Notes: generated by a model not told the origin, from the letters alone. DNA of 64,000 bases from Vibrio chagasii (GCF_002954585.1 NZ_MSCI01000002.1:1404089-1468088), one strand, 5' to 3'; shown: positions 46,944 to 55,901, counted from the first letter of the stretch. Numbers and translations: made by a program.

Positions 46944-48215
46944 CTATGCCCCCTTAAAGGATGCGATAAGCTCTTCATAGAGCCCGAAGAATTGCGCTTT
47001 TTTCACGAGCTCAGATCGCTGCATGATGCCGTTGGTTACAAACTCCCCTTTCACGTTTTCGCCATAGTGAGCATCGTCGTAACGGAAGCGGTAGATCTCC
47101 TCCATCACCACGCTATCGCCCTCTAAGCCAACGATTTCCGAGATACTAGTAATCTTGCGAGAGCCATCACGCAACCTGTTGACTTGAACAATCATCTGCA
47201 CGGCACTTACGATCGTTCTTCGAATCGCATCCAGCGGCTGATTTAAGTTCGCCATCATCACCATAGACTCAACACGGGCAATCGCATCTCTCGGGGTGTT
47301 CGCGTGGAGCGTAGACATCGAGCCATCATGCCCCGTGTTCATTGCTTGCAACATTTCAAAAGCCTCAGAGCCACGACACTCACCAAGGATAATTCGATCA
47401 GGGCGCATACGCAGTGCGTTAATTACCAAGTCTCGCTGAGTGACCGCCCCAGTTTGCTCAACGCTCGAAGTTCTCGTTTCAAGTCGAACTAAGTTAGGCT
47501 GTTGCAAGCGCAGTTCTGCCGCGTCTTCTATCGTGACAATACGCTCATCTTCTGCGATATATTGAGACAGTGCGTTGAGTAACGTGGTTTTACCCGAACC
47601 TGTACCGCCCGAGATCAGAACGTTGATGCGGCAGCGAGACGCAATCATCAACACTCTTGCCATATCGGGAGACATCGACCCGAAGCCAATTAAGTCTTCA
47701 AACCCGATATTCTGCTCTCTGAACTTACGAATAGAGATCGAGGTACCGTCTAATGCAATCGGTGGGATCACTATGTTCACACGGCTACCATCTTCTAGCC
47801 TTGCATCGACCGTAGGAGAAAGCTCATCGACGCGTCTTCCTACACGTGACGCAATACGCTTGGCAATAGCCAATAACTGCTCTTCGTTAACAAACGAAAC
47901 TTCGGATTTTTTAACCTTGCCATTGCGTTCGAAGAAGATGTTGTTGGGCCCATTCACCATGATGTCTGAGATAGACTGGTCTTCGACCAATGGCTGTAAA
48001 GGACCAAGCCCAAATAGCTCGTCGATTAAGCTTTTCACCAAACCAGACTTCATCATAGAAGTAATAGGTCTTTGGTAGCTGTTCGCTAATAAATCGACCG
48101 CTGCTTGTATCTGAGACTCCAAGTCTTTACGGCTCATTTTCTGAACCGCTTCAGCGTCTAACGCCTCAAAGATCTGGCCACGAAAAGCGAGGTATAAGTC
48201 TTTATTCGAACTCAT
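46944..48215 (-). CDS. tadA: TadA/CpaF, pilus-assembly and retraction ATPase
   Basis: A 423-residue secretion ATPase (T2SSE family) of the CpaF class. Walker A is GGTGSGKTTLLNAL (about 203-216), the Asp box is RIVTIEDAAELRL, Walker B is RMRPDRIILGECRG, and the His box is MNTGHDGSMSTLHANTP. The N-terminal domain has LVEDQSISDIMVNGP. In Tad systems one ATPase powers both extension and retraction. The start overlaps the tadZ stop. Confidence 0.96.
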   Translation of the reverse strand: MSSNKDLYLAFRGQIFEALDAEAVQKMSRKDLESQIQAAVDLLANSYQRPITSMMKSGLVKSLIDELFGLGPLQPLVEDQSISDIMVNGPNNIFFERNGKVKKSEVSFVNEEQLLAIAKRIASRVGRRVDELSPTVDARLEDGSRVNIVIPPIALDGTSISIRKFREQNIGFEDLIGFGSMSPDMARVLMIASRCRINVLISGGTGSGKTTLLNALSQYIAEDERIVTIEDAAELRLQQPNLVRLETRTSSVEQTGAVTQRDLVINALRMRPDRIILGECRGSEAFEMLQAMNTGHDGSMSTLHANTPRDAIARVESMVMMANLNQPLDAIRRTIVSAVQMIVQVNRLRDGSRKITSISEIVGLEGDSVVMEEIYRFRYDDAHYGENVKGEFVTNGIMQRSELVKKAQFFGLYEELIASFKGA

Positions 48216-49453
48216 TTAACACGTACCTTTTTTAACCACGAGTTCATCGTTTTCTGGTCGATCGGTTGTCCATTAATCAGTTTGACCAACTTTTCCATAG
48301 AGCGATTGATATGACGATCGTGTTTGTGACCTCGCTTTCCATCAATGATGATGTGAGCCAACGACTTACAGTAGTCGACTTCGAGATCAACGTTCGTACC
48401 TAAATACTTGGCTAGATCAGGCTTTTGCAATACATAGGCGTTTTGTGGACGATGATAGTTAGCGACCATAATGATGCGAGTACGCGACGATAATGTCAGT
48501 TGCAAACTCGCTATCTTTTCATACAGTCGTTTTGCACTTCTCACCGATGACACCGACGCGTCGAATACCAACACGACGACATCAAAGTTTTCTGCCAAGA
48601 GTTGTGGTTCAACTTTGAAATCCACCGCTCCGGAAAAGTCTTCAATGATGAAGTTAGTGTTTCGTGCTAACAGCTCACATAAGGTCTGGTTGTAATTAAG
48701 TACATCGTTTTGGCTCATGTCACCATTGATAGCTAACAAACGCAGGTTCTTACGAGTGTTGGACAGGTAACTTAATGCGCCCTCTTCATCCATTTCGTGC
48801 AGCGGTGCCGTGAACTCATCGATGGTGCGTGGTTTAAAATCTTTTAACCCAAGTAAGACATCAATGTTTGTATCAGCGTATTGATGATCGACAAGGATGG
48901 TATCTGAACCTTGTGTCGACAAGAGTGAGCCTAGCTCGGTAGCGAGGAATGACACTCCTACACCGCCTTTAGCGCCGACAATGGCAACGCGTTTTGCTTT
49001 ACGCTTCTGGCTAACACCGGAAAACGTTTTAAGGTTCTTACTCACGTGAGTTAAGAAATCCGCAAATTCCTGCTTATTCACCGGCCAGAAAACGTAGTAA
49101 AAGCCCATCTCCTTAAGAGAACGAAGCGTCGAAATAGCGTCTTCTTTACCAATGACCACCACACCTTTGTGCGTCGGCAGTTTACTAGCAAAAGCTTTTG
49201 CATCTTCCACCACATTGCTCGACTCATTTAACTCTAAAATGACGATATGGCTACTTTGTTGCTCAGTAAGCTTGGTCAAACCGGCTGTCGCTTTCACACA
49301 AGCAGGGTCGTTCCACCCTTCAAAGCGAAACACTTCTTGAACTAGGTTTAAGCACTCTTGTGATTGGTAAAACAACGTACATCCAGCAACACCTGTCGAC
49401 GCAGTCTGAGCTGGCTTAGCCTTTGTGGTTAATGCTTTTGTCAGATCAAACAT
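48212..49453 (-). CDS. tadZ: TadZ/CpaE, localisation protein with atypical MinD/ParA ATPase domain
   Basis: A 413-residue protein. An N-terminal receiver-like domain (about 20-140) precedes a ParA/MinD-type P-loop domain with the deviant Walker A KGGVGVS (about 162-168). The usual lysine before S/T is valine here, while the leading signature lysine K162 is kept. Later features are DTNIDVLLGLKDFKPRTIDE and the Walker-B-like FIIEDFSGAVDF. TadZ localises the Tad machinery to the pole. It overlaps tadA and abuts the lipoprotein gene. Confidence 0.92.
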   Translation of the reverse strand: MFDLTKALTTKAKPAQTASTGVAGCTLFYQSQECLNLVQEVFRFEGWNDPACVKATAGLTKLTEQQSSHIVILELNESSNVVEDAKAFASKLPTHKGVVVIGKEDAISTLRSLKEMGFYYVFWPVNKQEFADFLTHVSKNLKTFSGVSQKRKAKRVAIVGAKGGVGVSFLATELGSLLSTQGSDTILVDHQYADTNIDVLLGLKDFKPRTIDEFTAPLHEMDEEGALSYLSNTRKNLRLLAINGDMSQNDVLNYNQTLCELLARNTNFIIEDFSGAVDFKVEPQLLAENFDVVVLVFDASVSSVRSAKRLYEKIASLQLTLSSRTRIIMVANYHRPQNAYVLQKPDLAKYLGTNVDLEVDYCKSLAHIIIDGKRGHKHDRHINRSMEKLVKLINGQPIDQKTMNSWLKKVRVK

Positions 49454-49932
49454 TATTGTTCTCCTACCAATCTCGACTTGTACGCCACTTGCTTCAATCG
49501 CATCGACTCAACGAAGCAGTCAGACTGTCTCAAGCGAACATGTATCTGCGCTGGTTTACACGTTTGTGTCTTTAGGCGCGTTAAAGTCACCTGGATATTT
49601 AGATCACTAGGTGATAACTGCGCATTGCGATAAACCACTCTTTGGGGGGCGATCAGATGAGATGGATACTGCTTAAAGATCTCCTTCAACATCTGCTTGC
49701 TAGCGGCTGATTTGTAATCCACCACATACGTCGCTTCCTTGTCCGTCGACTCAATCTCCTGAATCAAGGCATCAAGCTGCTGAGCCGTTATAGCGCGGTT
49801 TTTAATCTCGAACTCAAAATTATGATGTTCTTTGTACGCCAATGCCTCTGCTCCCTGAGCAACAAAATATTGCTCGGAAGCACAGCCAAATAGTGAGGTC
49901 GCGAACAACGCCATCAATACTAATTTCTTCAT
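49453..49932 (-). CDS. Tad-locus lipoprotein (RcpB/CpaD-like position)
   Basis: A 159-residue lipoprotein with signal MKKLVLMALFATSLFGC (lipobox LFGC). The C-terminal domain has two Cys (TCKPAQIHVRLRQSDC) and the phrase SDLNIQVTLTRLKTQTCKPAQ. Its location between the secretin and tadZ is where CpaD/RcpB sits in other Tad loci, but the sequence is weakly conserved, so the name is by position. The start at 49932 overlaps the rcpA stop codon (ATGA). Confidence 0.75.
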   Translation of the reverse strand: MKKLVLMALFATSLFGCASEQYFVAQGAEALAYKEHHNFEFEIKNRAITAQQLDALIQEIESTDKEATYVVDYKSAASKQMLKEIFKQYPSHLIAPQRVVYRNAQLSPSDLNIQVTLTRLKTQTCKPAQIHVRLRQSDCFVESMRLKQVAYKSRLVGEQ

Positions 49933-51299
49933 TGGATAAACCCTCCTTGCGACAGCAGGCGAATCGTTGCATCGGACGAGGTCACTTGTTTGCCATCCCA
50001 TTTAATGTTTAACCAACGAGCCAATGTCGAAGTCTTCTTAATGTATGGCAGTTGAATGTCTTTCGGCTTCATAGGCTCCACTAAATTAACGGTGGCAACG
50101 ATGATCAATTCAGTACGTTTTCTTTCCGTGGTCGCTTTCCTAAACGCGGCGCCAAGTACTGGAATGTCGCCAACAAATGGGATCTTTTGCATTTTTTCCA
50201 AGTCTGCGCTGCTCATCAAACCACCCAGAACGAAACTGTCGCCATCGGCAAGCTCTACGGTCGTCAAAGCACGTCGAGAAGCCAACTGGGGAACCTTAAT
50301 GCCAGCAGCCTCAACGTAACCCTCAACCTCACTCACTTCTGGTGCAAGTTGCATACGGATTTTGTCTTGGCTTAACACTTTGGCGGTTAGATCTAGCTTG
50401 ATACCAAACTCTTTAAAGGAAATGTTTACGTTACTGCTGGTAGAGACGATGACTGGCACTTCACCACCAACGAGAAAACTTGCAGATTCTCCTGACAACA
50501 CGGTCAAGTTTGGTTCAGCAAGAACCTCAGCCATTTGATCGTTGCCTAACGCGGTGATTAAGGTGCTTAGATTGGCGGCATCAAATTGGTCGAAAACAAA
50601 CTCACCGACACTTGAACCCACGGAACTCCAATCAACCCCAACGGTTTGACCAAACGATTCTGTCACTTGAGCAACCGATATTTTTACGTTTACTTGCTGA
50701 GTTGTGGCGACTTCAATTCGTTCTATGATCCCTTCCCATGTCATATTGCGGGCAAACACCATGCTTTCAGGCTCTTCATAGTCTGAGCTGTCTGACTTAA
50801 ATTCTAGTTTTTCGGTTTTATCCCATTTCTCTGTTTTGTCTCGCCCTAGTAGTGTCGCGACTAAACGATAAATGTCATCACGTATTGCCTCTGAATCGAC
50901 AATGCCGCTCACTGCGACTTGCTCTCCAACAGACTGAACCTTGACTTGAGCATCTGGAAAATAGAATTTGATTTGGCGCCTAATGTCGGTTAAATCCAAG
51001 TCAACAATAATGCGGTCGGATAGCAGGACTTTATCATCGATACCGTAAACAATCAGTCGCGATTGACCAGTGCTGTTGGCAAACACAACAAGGGTGTTAT
51101 CGTTAATAATTTTGTAATCAACGATACTAGGGTTGTTCACGAACACTTGACCTATTGGACTTTTAAGCTGAATGTGCTGACCATCATTGAGCGTGATAGA
51201 GCGATCTGCAGCAAAAGCGTTTGTTGTAGAAAATAGGCTCATCAGCGTTAGCAAAATTGGGCCAAACAGTGCTCGTTTGACTCGATGCATAATTGTCAT
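49929..51299 (-). CDS. rcpA: RcpA/CpaC, outer-membrane secretin of the Tad pilus
   Basis: A 456-residue secretin: signal peptide ending NAFA, an N-terminal pilus-formation BON-like domain (about 30-130; GQHIQLKSPIGQVFVNNPSIVDYKI), then the secretin homology domain with VLAEPNLTVLSGESASFLVGGEVPVIV, LASRRALTTVELADGDSFVLGGLM and the end VPFVGDIPVLGAAFR, TERKRTELIIVATVNLVEP. It forms the outer-membrane ring through which Flp passes. It overlaps the rcpC stop and the downstream lipoprotein start. Confidence 0.94.
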   Translation of the reverse strand: MTIMHRVKRALFGPILLTLMSLFSTTNAFAADRSITLNDGQHIQLKSPIGQVFVNNPSIVDYKIINDNTLVVFANSTGQSRLIVYGIDDKVLLSDRIIVDLDLTDIRRQIKFYFPDAQVKVQSVGEQVAVSGIVDSEAIRDDIYRLVATLLGRDKTEKWDKTEKLEFKSDSSDYEEPESMVFARNMTWEGIIERIEVATTQQVNVKISVAQVTESFGQTVGVDWSSVGSSVGEFVFDQFDAANLSTLITALGNDQMAEVLAEPNLTVLSGESASFLVGGEVPVIVSTSSNVNISFKEFGIKLDLTAKVLSQDKIRMQLAPEVSEVEGYVEAAGIKVPQLASRRALTTVELADGDSFVLGGLMSSADLEKMQKIPFVGDIPVLGAAFRKATTERKRTELIIVATVNLVEPMKPKDIQLPYIKKTSTLARWLNIKWDGKQVTSSDATIRLLSQGGFIQ

Positions 51300-52123
51300 C
51301 ACAAAGCCTCTCTTGGATTGCTCTCGTTACCACGTAACTCAACGATACCTGTATAGTTATCAATGATGTTGCGCACCTCTGCGAACTCCGGCTGCATATA
51401 AGTTTGGCTACGATAAATTTCGATATGCATCGTTCGCTGTGCTAATGCGAGTCTTGGTAATTCATCCGGGCTAACTTCAATGACAACGGTTGTCAGTCCA
51501 TCTTCCTTACTTGGAGAACGAGCAGTAATAGAGCGATCACTGGTGTCATCATTCCCGATATTGAGGACCTTAACGTGTTTCAAAAACATCGACGCCTTCA
51601 CTCCTCTAAAACGCGTCGGCTTATCGACGTTGCCAGCCAAGTTGGCATTTGGAGAACTTACTGTTAGAACATCAATAAACGAACCCGGACGGATGTAATC
51701 ATTAATCAGATTTTTATCGCTGACCTTTAGTGGGTATAACGTCATGCCTTCTGTAACCAGCAAATCAATGTAGCCAGGTTTGCCAGGGCTCACTTGATAT
51801 TCAGGCAATATAACGTCGCCTGCATTAAGGCTTCGGTTTAACAAAGTGGAAGGTGATAAACTGATTTGAGAATCTTCTCTAACACCAAGTGTTAGCGCCT
51901 CACTCAGAGGCAACTGTTGTTTCACTACACCCTGCGAGTTAACTGCACGCCCCTTTTCAAAGGCTCCGGTAGCAATCCAAACTCCCACATGCTGTTCGCT
52001 TTTTTCAGCGACCACTTCATCAGTTGTTGTTGGTTTAGGTTCACTTTTGAACAGATCGATAACGCCTAGTGCGCCAACGATTAACGCTGCGATGGCAACA
52101 AGTAATACCAGTCGAGATCTCAT
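51299..52123 (-). CDS. rcpC: RcpC/CpaB, Tad pilus periplasmic assembly protein
   Basis: A 274-residue CpaB-like protein: N-terminal membrane anchor (LVLLVAIAALIVGALGVIDLF), then SAF domain (about 50-115) with GRAVNSQGVVKQQLPLSEAL and LNAGDVILPEYQV, and a second beta domain with FIDVLTVSSPNANLAG. In other Tad systems CpaB/RcpC associates with the secretin. It sits between tadV and rcpA, overlapping rcpA by a few bases. Confidence 0.9.
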   Translation of the reverse strand: MRSRLVLLVAIAALIVGALGVIDLFKSEPKPTTTDEVVAEKSEQHVGVWIATGAFEKGRAVNSQGVVKQQLPLSEALTLGVREDSQISLSPSTLLNRSLNAGDVILPEYQVSPGKPGYIDLLVTEGMTLYPLKVSDKNLINDYIRPGSFIDVLTVSSPNANLAGNVDKPTRFRGVKASMFLKHVKVLNIGNDDTSDRSITARSPSKEDGLTTVVIEVSPDELPRLALAQRTMHIEIYRSQTYMQPEFAEVRNIIDNYTGIVELRGNESNPREAL

Positions 52124-52144
52124 AATGTGCTCATATTTTGAGGT

Positions 52145-52570
52145 TTATATATGTGGTGTAGATAGAGTTAAAATGACTAAGTAAAACCCGACGCTGATAG
52201 CAATCCCATATGGAATACCATCTTTGGCGTGTGGGTTTCTTTTAAATAAATTTCCACTCACTAGATAAGAGAAAGCTAAAATACCACCAGCAAAAGCGGT
52301 CAGAATATACGCCAACAATAAGTCGTTAATTGGAATGGTAAGCGACAAAATAACGACGTATTTAATATCTCCAGCCCCTATCCAAATCAGTTTGTAAAGA
52401 ATGAGCCCAATAACTAACATCAATAAGGAGCTCATTATTTGAATATCTAGTGGAGACAAAAAACACTGCACAACGAGTAATATGTACAAGGCGTAATTTT
52501 GTATCTTGCGATAGAGAAAATCAGTGCCCGACACGTATACACTTAATACTGCCAGAGTCACTAAATACAA
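52145..52570 (-). CDS. tadV: TadV/CpaA, Flp prepilin peptidase
   Basis: A 141-residue membrane aspartic peptidase of the A24 family. The two catalytic aspartates are visible: D in SGTDFLYRKIQN (about residue 17) and the GxGD motif GAGDIKY (about residue 68). It cleaves the Flp leader after glycine. The only plausible initiation is a TTG at 52570, without a strong ribosome-binding site; an ATG just upstream is in the wrong frame. It is separated from flp by a conspicuous hairpin. Confidence 0.9.
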   Translation of the reverse strand: MYLVTLAVLSVYVSGTDFLYRKIQNYALYILLVVQCFLSPLDIQIMSSLLMLVIGLILYKLIWIGAGDIKYVVILSLTIPINDLLLAYILTAFAGGILAFSYLVSGNLFKRNPHAKDGIPYGIAISVGFYLVILTLSTPHI

Positions 52571-52643
52571 TTCATGACTAAAAATTGGGATACCACCTAA
52601 CCTATATGAAAATTAATCTTATTTAACATCATAAAACAACTAA

Positions 52644-52671
52644 GCCAGACCGATGCATACATTGGTCCGGC
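52644..52671 (-). promoter_or_regulatory. Attenuator-like hairpin between flp and tadV
   Basis: Two 12-base arms (52644-52655, 52660-52671) pair with only G-U exceptions around a 4-base loop, read on the minus strand between the flp stop codon and the tadV start. A moderate T-rich stretch follows. Such a partial terminator would give far more flp mRNA than downstream operon mRNA, a common arrangement for major pilins. Confidence 0.65.
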
Positions 52672-52707
52672 ACAAATATCTTTCGATATTTTTTTAATAT
52701 GTGTTTA

Positions 52708-52920
52708 CTACTGTTTTGTTGTAGCAGTATTAATCTCGGTAGAAATTTTGCCAAATGCAGCTGAAAGCTTACCAATGAAGCCATCGCCATTTAATGCAGC
52801 AGCTAGTAACACAGCCATAGCAACACCAATAAGACCATATTCAATCGCAGTTACGCCGCGCTCATCGCTCTTAAATTGAGATAAAAACATGGTTGTTTTC
52901 ACGTATAGCTTGGTAATCAT
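52708..52920 (-). CDS. flp: Flp major pilin
   Basis: A 70-residue type IVb Flp pilin. The leader ends in RG, the cut falls after G22, and the mature protein begins VTAIEYGLIGVAMAVLLAAAL, with E at position 5 and Y at position 6 of the mature pilin, the Flp signature. The long hydrophobic helix is followed by a short C-terminal tail. It is the first gene of the Tad locus and would be the structural subunit of the fibre. Confidence 0.95.
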   Translation of the reverse strand: MITKLYVKTTMFLSQFKSDERGVTAIEYGLIGVAMAVLLAAALNGDGFIGKLSAAFGKISTEINTATTKQ

Positions 52921-53330
52921 TATTTATTCCTATAAGGGCTATTGAAAATTCTCCGGCATTATAATTAGCGCCCCAAGTTAAATAAAAATACCCCCTATCG
53001 ACTTCGTCAATAGGCAGTTCAAAAAACAAGCAAAACAAAAGAAGGGAAAACACAATATATTAAAATAAAACCATACAAAACATAGAGTTAAATATGACTC
53101 TATATCAAAAGTGTGATATCAAATTTGATTTATAAACTTTAAGAAGTAAGATCCGGCTCAACCTTTTGATTATTTCCCCCTATAACCTTTAAGAACATAT
53201 TAATTAGTGATTTATCAACTTTTATTATCCATTATAAAATTGTTGAAATACGAGGATCATCACGCTATTGTTCTTCGCATAAACAAACAATAAAGATTAT
53301 AATTTTTTTGTGTCAAAGGTTAGTCGAATC
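52921..53330. promoter_or_regulatory. AT-rich divergent control region of the Tad locus
   Basis: About 400 strongly AT-rich bases between flp (minus) and a LysR gene (plus). It must hold the main Tad promoter and the LysR promoter. I could not pick a specific operator by eye. The low GC content suggests H-NS binding, which would be an inference. Confidence 0.45.
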
Positions 53331-54224
53331 ATGAAACTACATTTCGAAAATATTGTTTCGTTCATTGCAGTAGTTGAAGAAGGTTCATTTAGCTCTGCTG
53401 CTCGCAAACTAGGAAAATCACAATCGACAGTTAGTACAGCTGTACAGAATCTAGAATCAGACTTAGGTTTCAATGTATTTAATAGAGAGCATTCTAAAGT
53501 TTGGTTAACAAAAAAAGGAGAGCGTCTATTCCAATTATCTTTACCCGTGGTATCGAAATATCGAGATTTGGTCACCGTCGCTCAACAAATGAATATATCA
53601 GACCAGATTGTCTATCGAGTAGGCATTGATCCATTGGTATATAATTCAGACGTAAAAAAGACACTCTTAGCTTTTTCTGAAGCATTCCCGAATGTCGACT
53701 TGCTTGTGGTCACTAAGCCTAGTTTTGTTCTTGGTAACTATATAAATGAAGGAAAGATAGACTTAGCGTTAGGCAACCCCTACCACAAGTCAAATTATGA
53801 CTTCAACGTAGAGGAACTGTTCCACGTTGACTGCTGGTGGGTGGCTCATGAAGATTTAGGGCCTATAAAGTCACATGCACCGTCTCAACGGGTTCTATTG
53901 ATGGATGGGTGCGAAGAACTGCTTAACTTGTCCAGTATCGCCGCATATAACCTCTGGCGATTAGATGATCTAGGAACCATTATCGATTTATGTAAGGCCC
54001 AAAAAGGCATCGCTTTCTTACCAGGTTTTTTGATCGATACTCATGTTAAAGATAATAAACTTAAGGTCATTACCGACCACCCTGATTTTTTTGGTAAACG
54101 AGTTATTGCTTCCCTTTTCTGGCAAATACATTCTGACTTTAGCTTGTTTAATCAATGGATAAAAAAAGAACTGAAATCTAGTACTAACTACCAGCAAACA
54201 TTTGTTGCCGATTTGGCTCAATAA
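53331..54224 (+). CDS. LysR family regulator divergent from the Tad locus
   Basis: A 297-residue LysR-type regulator. The HTH is near residue 10-60 (NIVSFIAVVEEGSFSSAARKLGKSQSTVSTAVQNLESDLG), followed by a LysR effector domain with VYRVGIDPLVYNSDVKKTLLAFSEAFPN. The methionine at 53331 gives a standard start, with seven more residues possible upstream. It is transcribed away from flp across a shared control region, the classical arrangement for a LysR regulator and its target, so it may control Tad pilus expression. That is inferred from position only. Confidence 0.9.
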   Translation: MKLHFENIVSFIAVVEEGSFSSAARKLGKSQSTVSTAVQNLESDLGFNVFNREHSKVWLTKKGERLFQLSLPVVSKYRDLVTVAQQMNISDQIVYRVGIDPLVYNSDVKKTLLAFSEAFPNVDLLVVTKPSFVLGNYINEGKIDLALGNPYHKSNYDFNVEELFHVDCWWVAHEDLGPIKSHAPSQRVLLMDGCEELLNLSSIAAYNLWRLDDLGTIIDLCKAQKGIAFLPGFLIDTHVKDNKLKVITDHPDFFGKRVIASLFWQIHSDFSLFNQWIKKELKSSTNYQQTFVADLAQ

Positions 54225-54790
54225 CGCACTCTTATAATCGGGTAATTATGCTCTAGTACATTCAACGTCTTCGGAGTTGGTATTAATAAAACCAAACATC
54301 TTGATATAGTTTCGCAATAAAACATAAACTAAAAACATAATTAATTAAATTGTCATTTATTTGTTATATAGCTCATTGCTTATAGCTCTACCTTACACAT
54401 CACCTTCTGATATGTATTTAATACGTCATCTAAACACCTTAAACGGGTGAGCTTGGCGCATATCATCTAGCAAGTAACAAATGTGAAGTTAAGCGTGTAG
54501 GGCTCATACCCAGAAAAGATCAATAACATCTGGTATTTAAGTAATGAGCTTACTATGAATTATATTGCGGTAAGGTAAGTTCGAGCCATGCCGATGTGCT
54601 ATATAGCCCGACACATAATACTTGCTTCTGTACGGCTCTCACGCCACGTTATCCCTTACAGAAACACTTACGTGGATTGTAAGCAGAAACGTCACACATG
54701 GCATCGGATGTTGTCTATAGGTACAGGATCTAAGGAGAGTGAAGTGTCTGTAAATCGATGAACAAGTAAAATCTGCGAATTACAGGCACA
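54225..54790 (+). other. 566-base gene-free region, possible structured RNA
   Basis: No credible reading frame lies between the LysR gene and the tRNA terminator. Reading plus, the last part contains GTGTCTGTAA and, 26 bases on, TTACAGGCAC, which are complementary except for one position, directly before a strong terminator. Another complementary pair is TTGCTTCTGTACGG with nearby TTACAGAAACAC. This could be a small regulatory RNA using the shared terminator. There is no family that I can name. Confidence 0.3.
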
Positions 54791-54823
54791 AAAAAGCCCA
54801 CACTAGGTGGGCTTTTTTGTTTG
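54791..54823. terminator. Terminator of the tRNA-Val genes (bidirectional)
   Basis: AAAAAAGCCCAC / GTGGGCTTTTTT with a 4-6 base loop and A/T tracts on both sides. It lies about 18 bases downstream of the distal tRNA-Val on the minus strand, and would also stop any plus-strand transcript from the 54.2-54.8 kb region. Confidence 0.9.
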
Positions 54824-54840
54824 TTCCTAAAAACGAATAA

Positions 54841-54917
54841 TGGTGCGTCCGAGTGAACTCGAATCACCGACCCCCGCCATGTCAAGGCGGTACTCTAACC
54901 AACTGAGCTACGGACGC
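54841..54917 (-). tRNA. tRNA-Val(GAC)
   Basis: The reverse complement folds as a tRNA: acceptor GCGTCCG / CGGACGC, D-arm GCTCAGTTGGTTAGAGT, anticodon arm CCGCC-TTGACAT-GGCGG with anticodon GAC, variable GGGTC region, T-arm GGTTCGA-like GATTCGAG, and encoded CCA. It is 77 bases long and nearly identical to E. coli tRNA-Val(GAC). Confidence 0.96.
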
Positions 54918-54994
54918 ACAATGTTCTTAATCTTCTTTATGACGATTGTGACTAAATCAAAAGCCGCTACTTTGACAAAAATTAACAGAAGGAA

Positions 54995-55071
54995 TGGTGG
55001 GTCCGGGCGAACTCGAATCGCCGACCCCTACCATGTCAAGGTAGTACTCTAACCAACTGAGCTACGGACCC
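54995..55071 (-). tRNA. tRNA-Val(GAC), second gene
   Basis: This has the same architecture and anticodon loop TTGACAT (anticodon GAC), but a different acceptor (GGGTCCG / CGGACCC) and T-arm (GTTCGCCC). CCA is encoded and the length is 77 bases. It lies 77 bases upstream of the other valine tRNA on the same strand, so both are likely cut from one precursor that ends at the terminator near 54.8 kb. Confidence 0.95.
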
Positions 55072-55238
55072 ATTCCTTAAGAACGAGGAAGATATTAACG
55101 GCTGATTTATTGTGGCGCAAGTGGAAATTGCACTTGAATCAACCGTTTGCTCTTATTCGCATCAATGCGTTGATTTTTTAGACGTGAAAACAAAATAAAC
55201 TTGAGTTAGGTCACACTGAACCAGTGCCCTACTCTTTG

Positions 55239-55901
55239 TTACTCTTCTTCTACATCGAAAACAACATTGTAGTTTTCGGTATAAGTACAGTTTGGTTGAC
55301 GGCTGCACGTGAAGAAACGTCGTCCTTTGTAGTCACCTTGGCTAGCCAACTTGATGATCATCGGGCTGCCACACTTCTTACAGAACCTCACCTCTTTGTC
55401 CGGCTCGATCAAATCGATATGAGTCGCCAACAACCTTTTTAAGCGGCTCACTTGATAACTGTGTTTTACTGAAGCGCCAATAAGCGGTAAGCCAGCAGAT
55501 TTACATACATGGATAAGCAGCTTCTCTCGGTCAGCTTTGCCTTTACTTAGCTCTTTACCATTATCAAGTTCGATGATCACGCGTGGCTCCAGCGTTCTTG
55601 GGTCGCACACCACAAAGTCAAAATAGCTACGAGAGATTTTGTTATTCGCGATAAACCAATTCTTCTTGGTATTCGTTTTTGCTGGTGCCAACACATTCGA
55701 CATGTTTACTTTGGCAAACACGACACCGTGAGTACCTACCGCCGTAGTCAGTGCATTGTAAAACGCGGCTTGTTGCATGTTGAGCAACGCACCTCTCTTT
55801 TGATAAGCGTGGTCTTTGGTGTCGTCATGTTTGAATACGTACTTCTGAATGAAGTAAAAGAAGACAACAAGTACCACTACAACGATAAATATATTGGTCA
55901 T
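55239..55901 (-). CDS. DUF2726 protein with membrane anchor and C-terminal zinc finger
   Basis: A 220-residue protein: an N-terminal membrane helix (IFIVVVVLVVFFYFIQ), a DUF2726 domain (about 35-160; GALLNMQQAAFYNAL, FVVCDPRTLEPRVIIELDNGKEL, the last phrase resembling PD-(D/E)xK-type folds), and a C-terminal topoisomerase-type zinc finger (CKKCGSPMIIKL...RRFFTCSRQPNC). The combination suggests nucleic-acid contact at the membrane. Function is not established for this family. Confidence 0.82.
   Translation of the reverse strand: MTNIFIVVVVLVVFFYFIQKYVFKHDDTKDHAYQKRGALLNMQQAAFYNALTTAVGTHGVVFAKVNMSNVLAPAKTNTKKNWFIANNKISRSYFDFVVCDPRTLEPRVIIELDNGKELSKGKADREKLLIHVCKSAGLPLIGASVKHSYQVSRLKRLLATHIDLIEPDKEVRFCKKCGSPMIIKLASQGDYKGRRFFTCSRQPNCTYTENYNVVFDVEEE

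Noticed and set aside
52871..53053. 60-codon frame overlapping flp
   Set aside because: It is in another frame of the flp leader region, AT-driven, with no family and no ribosome-binding site.
54841..55071. tRNA-Asp
   Set aside because: The flanking text GTC on the plus strand suggests Asp at first glance. Reading the minus-strand anticodon loop TTGACAT gives anticodon GAC, which is valine.
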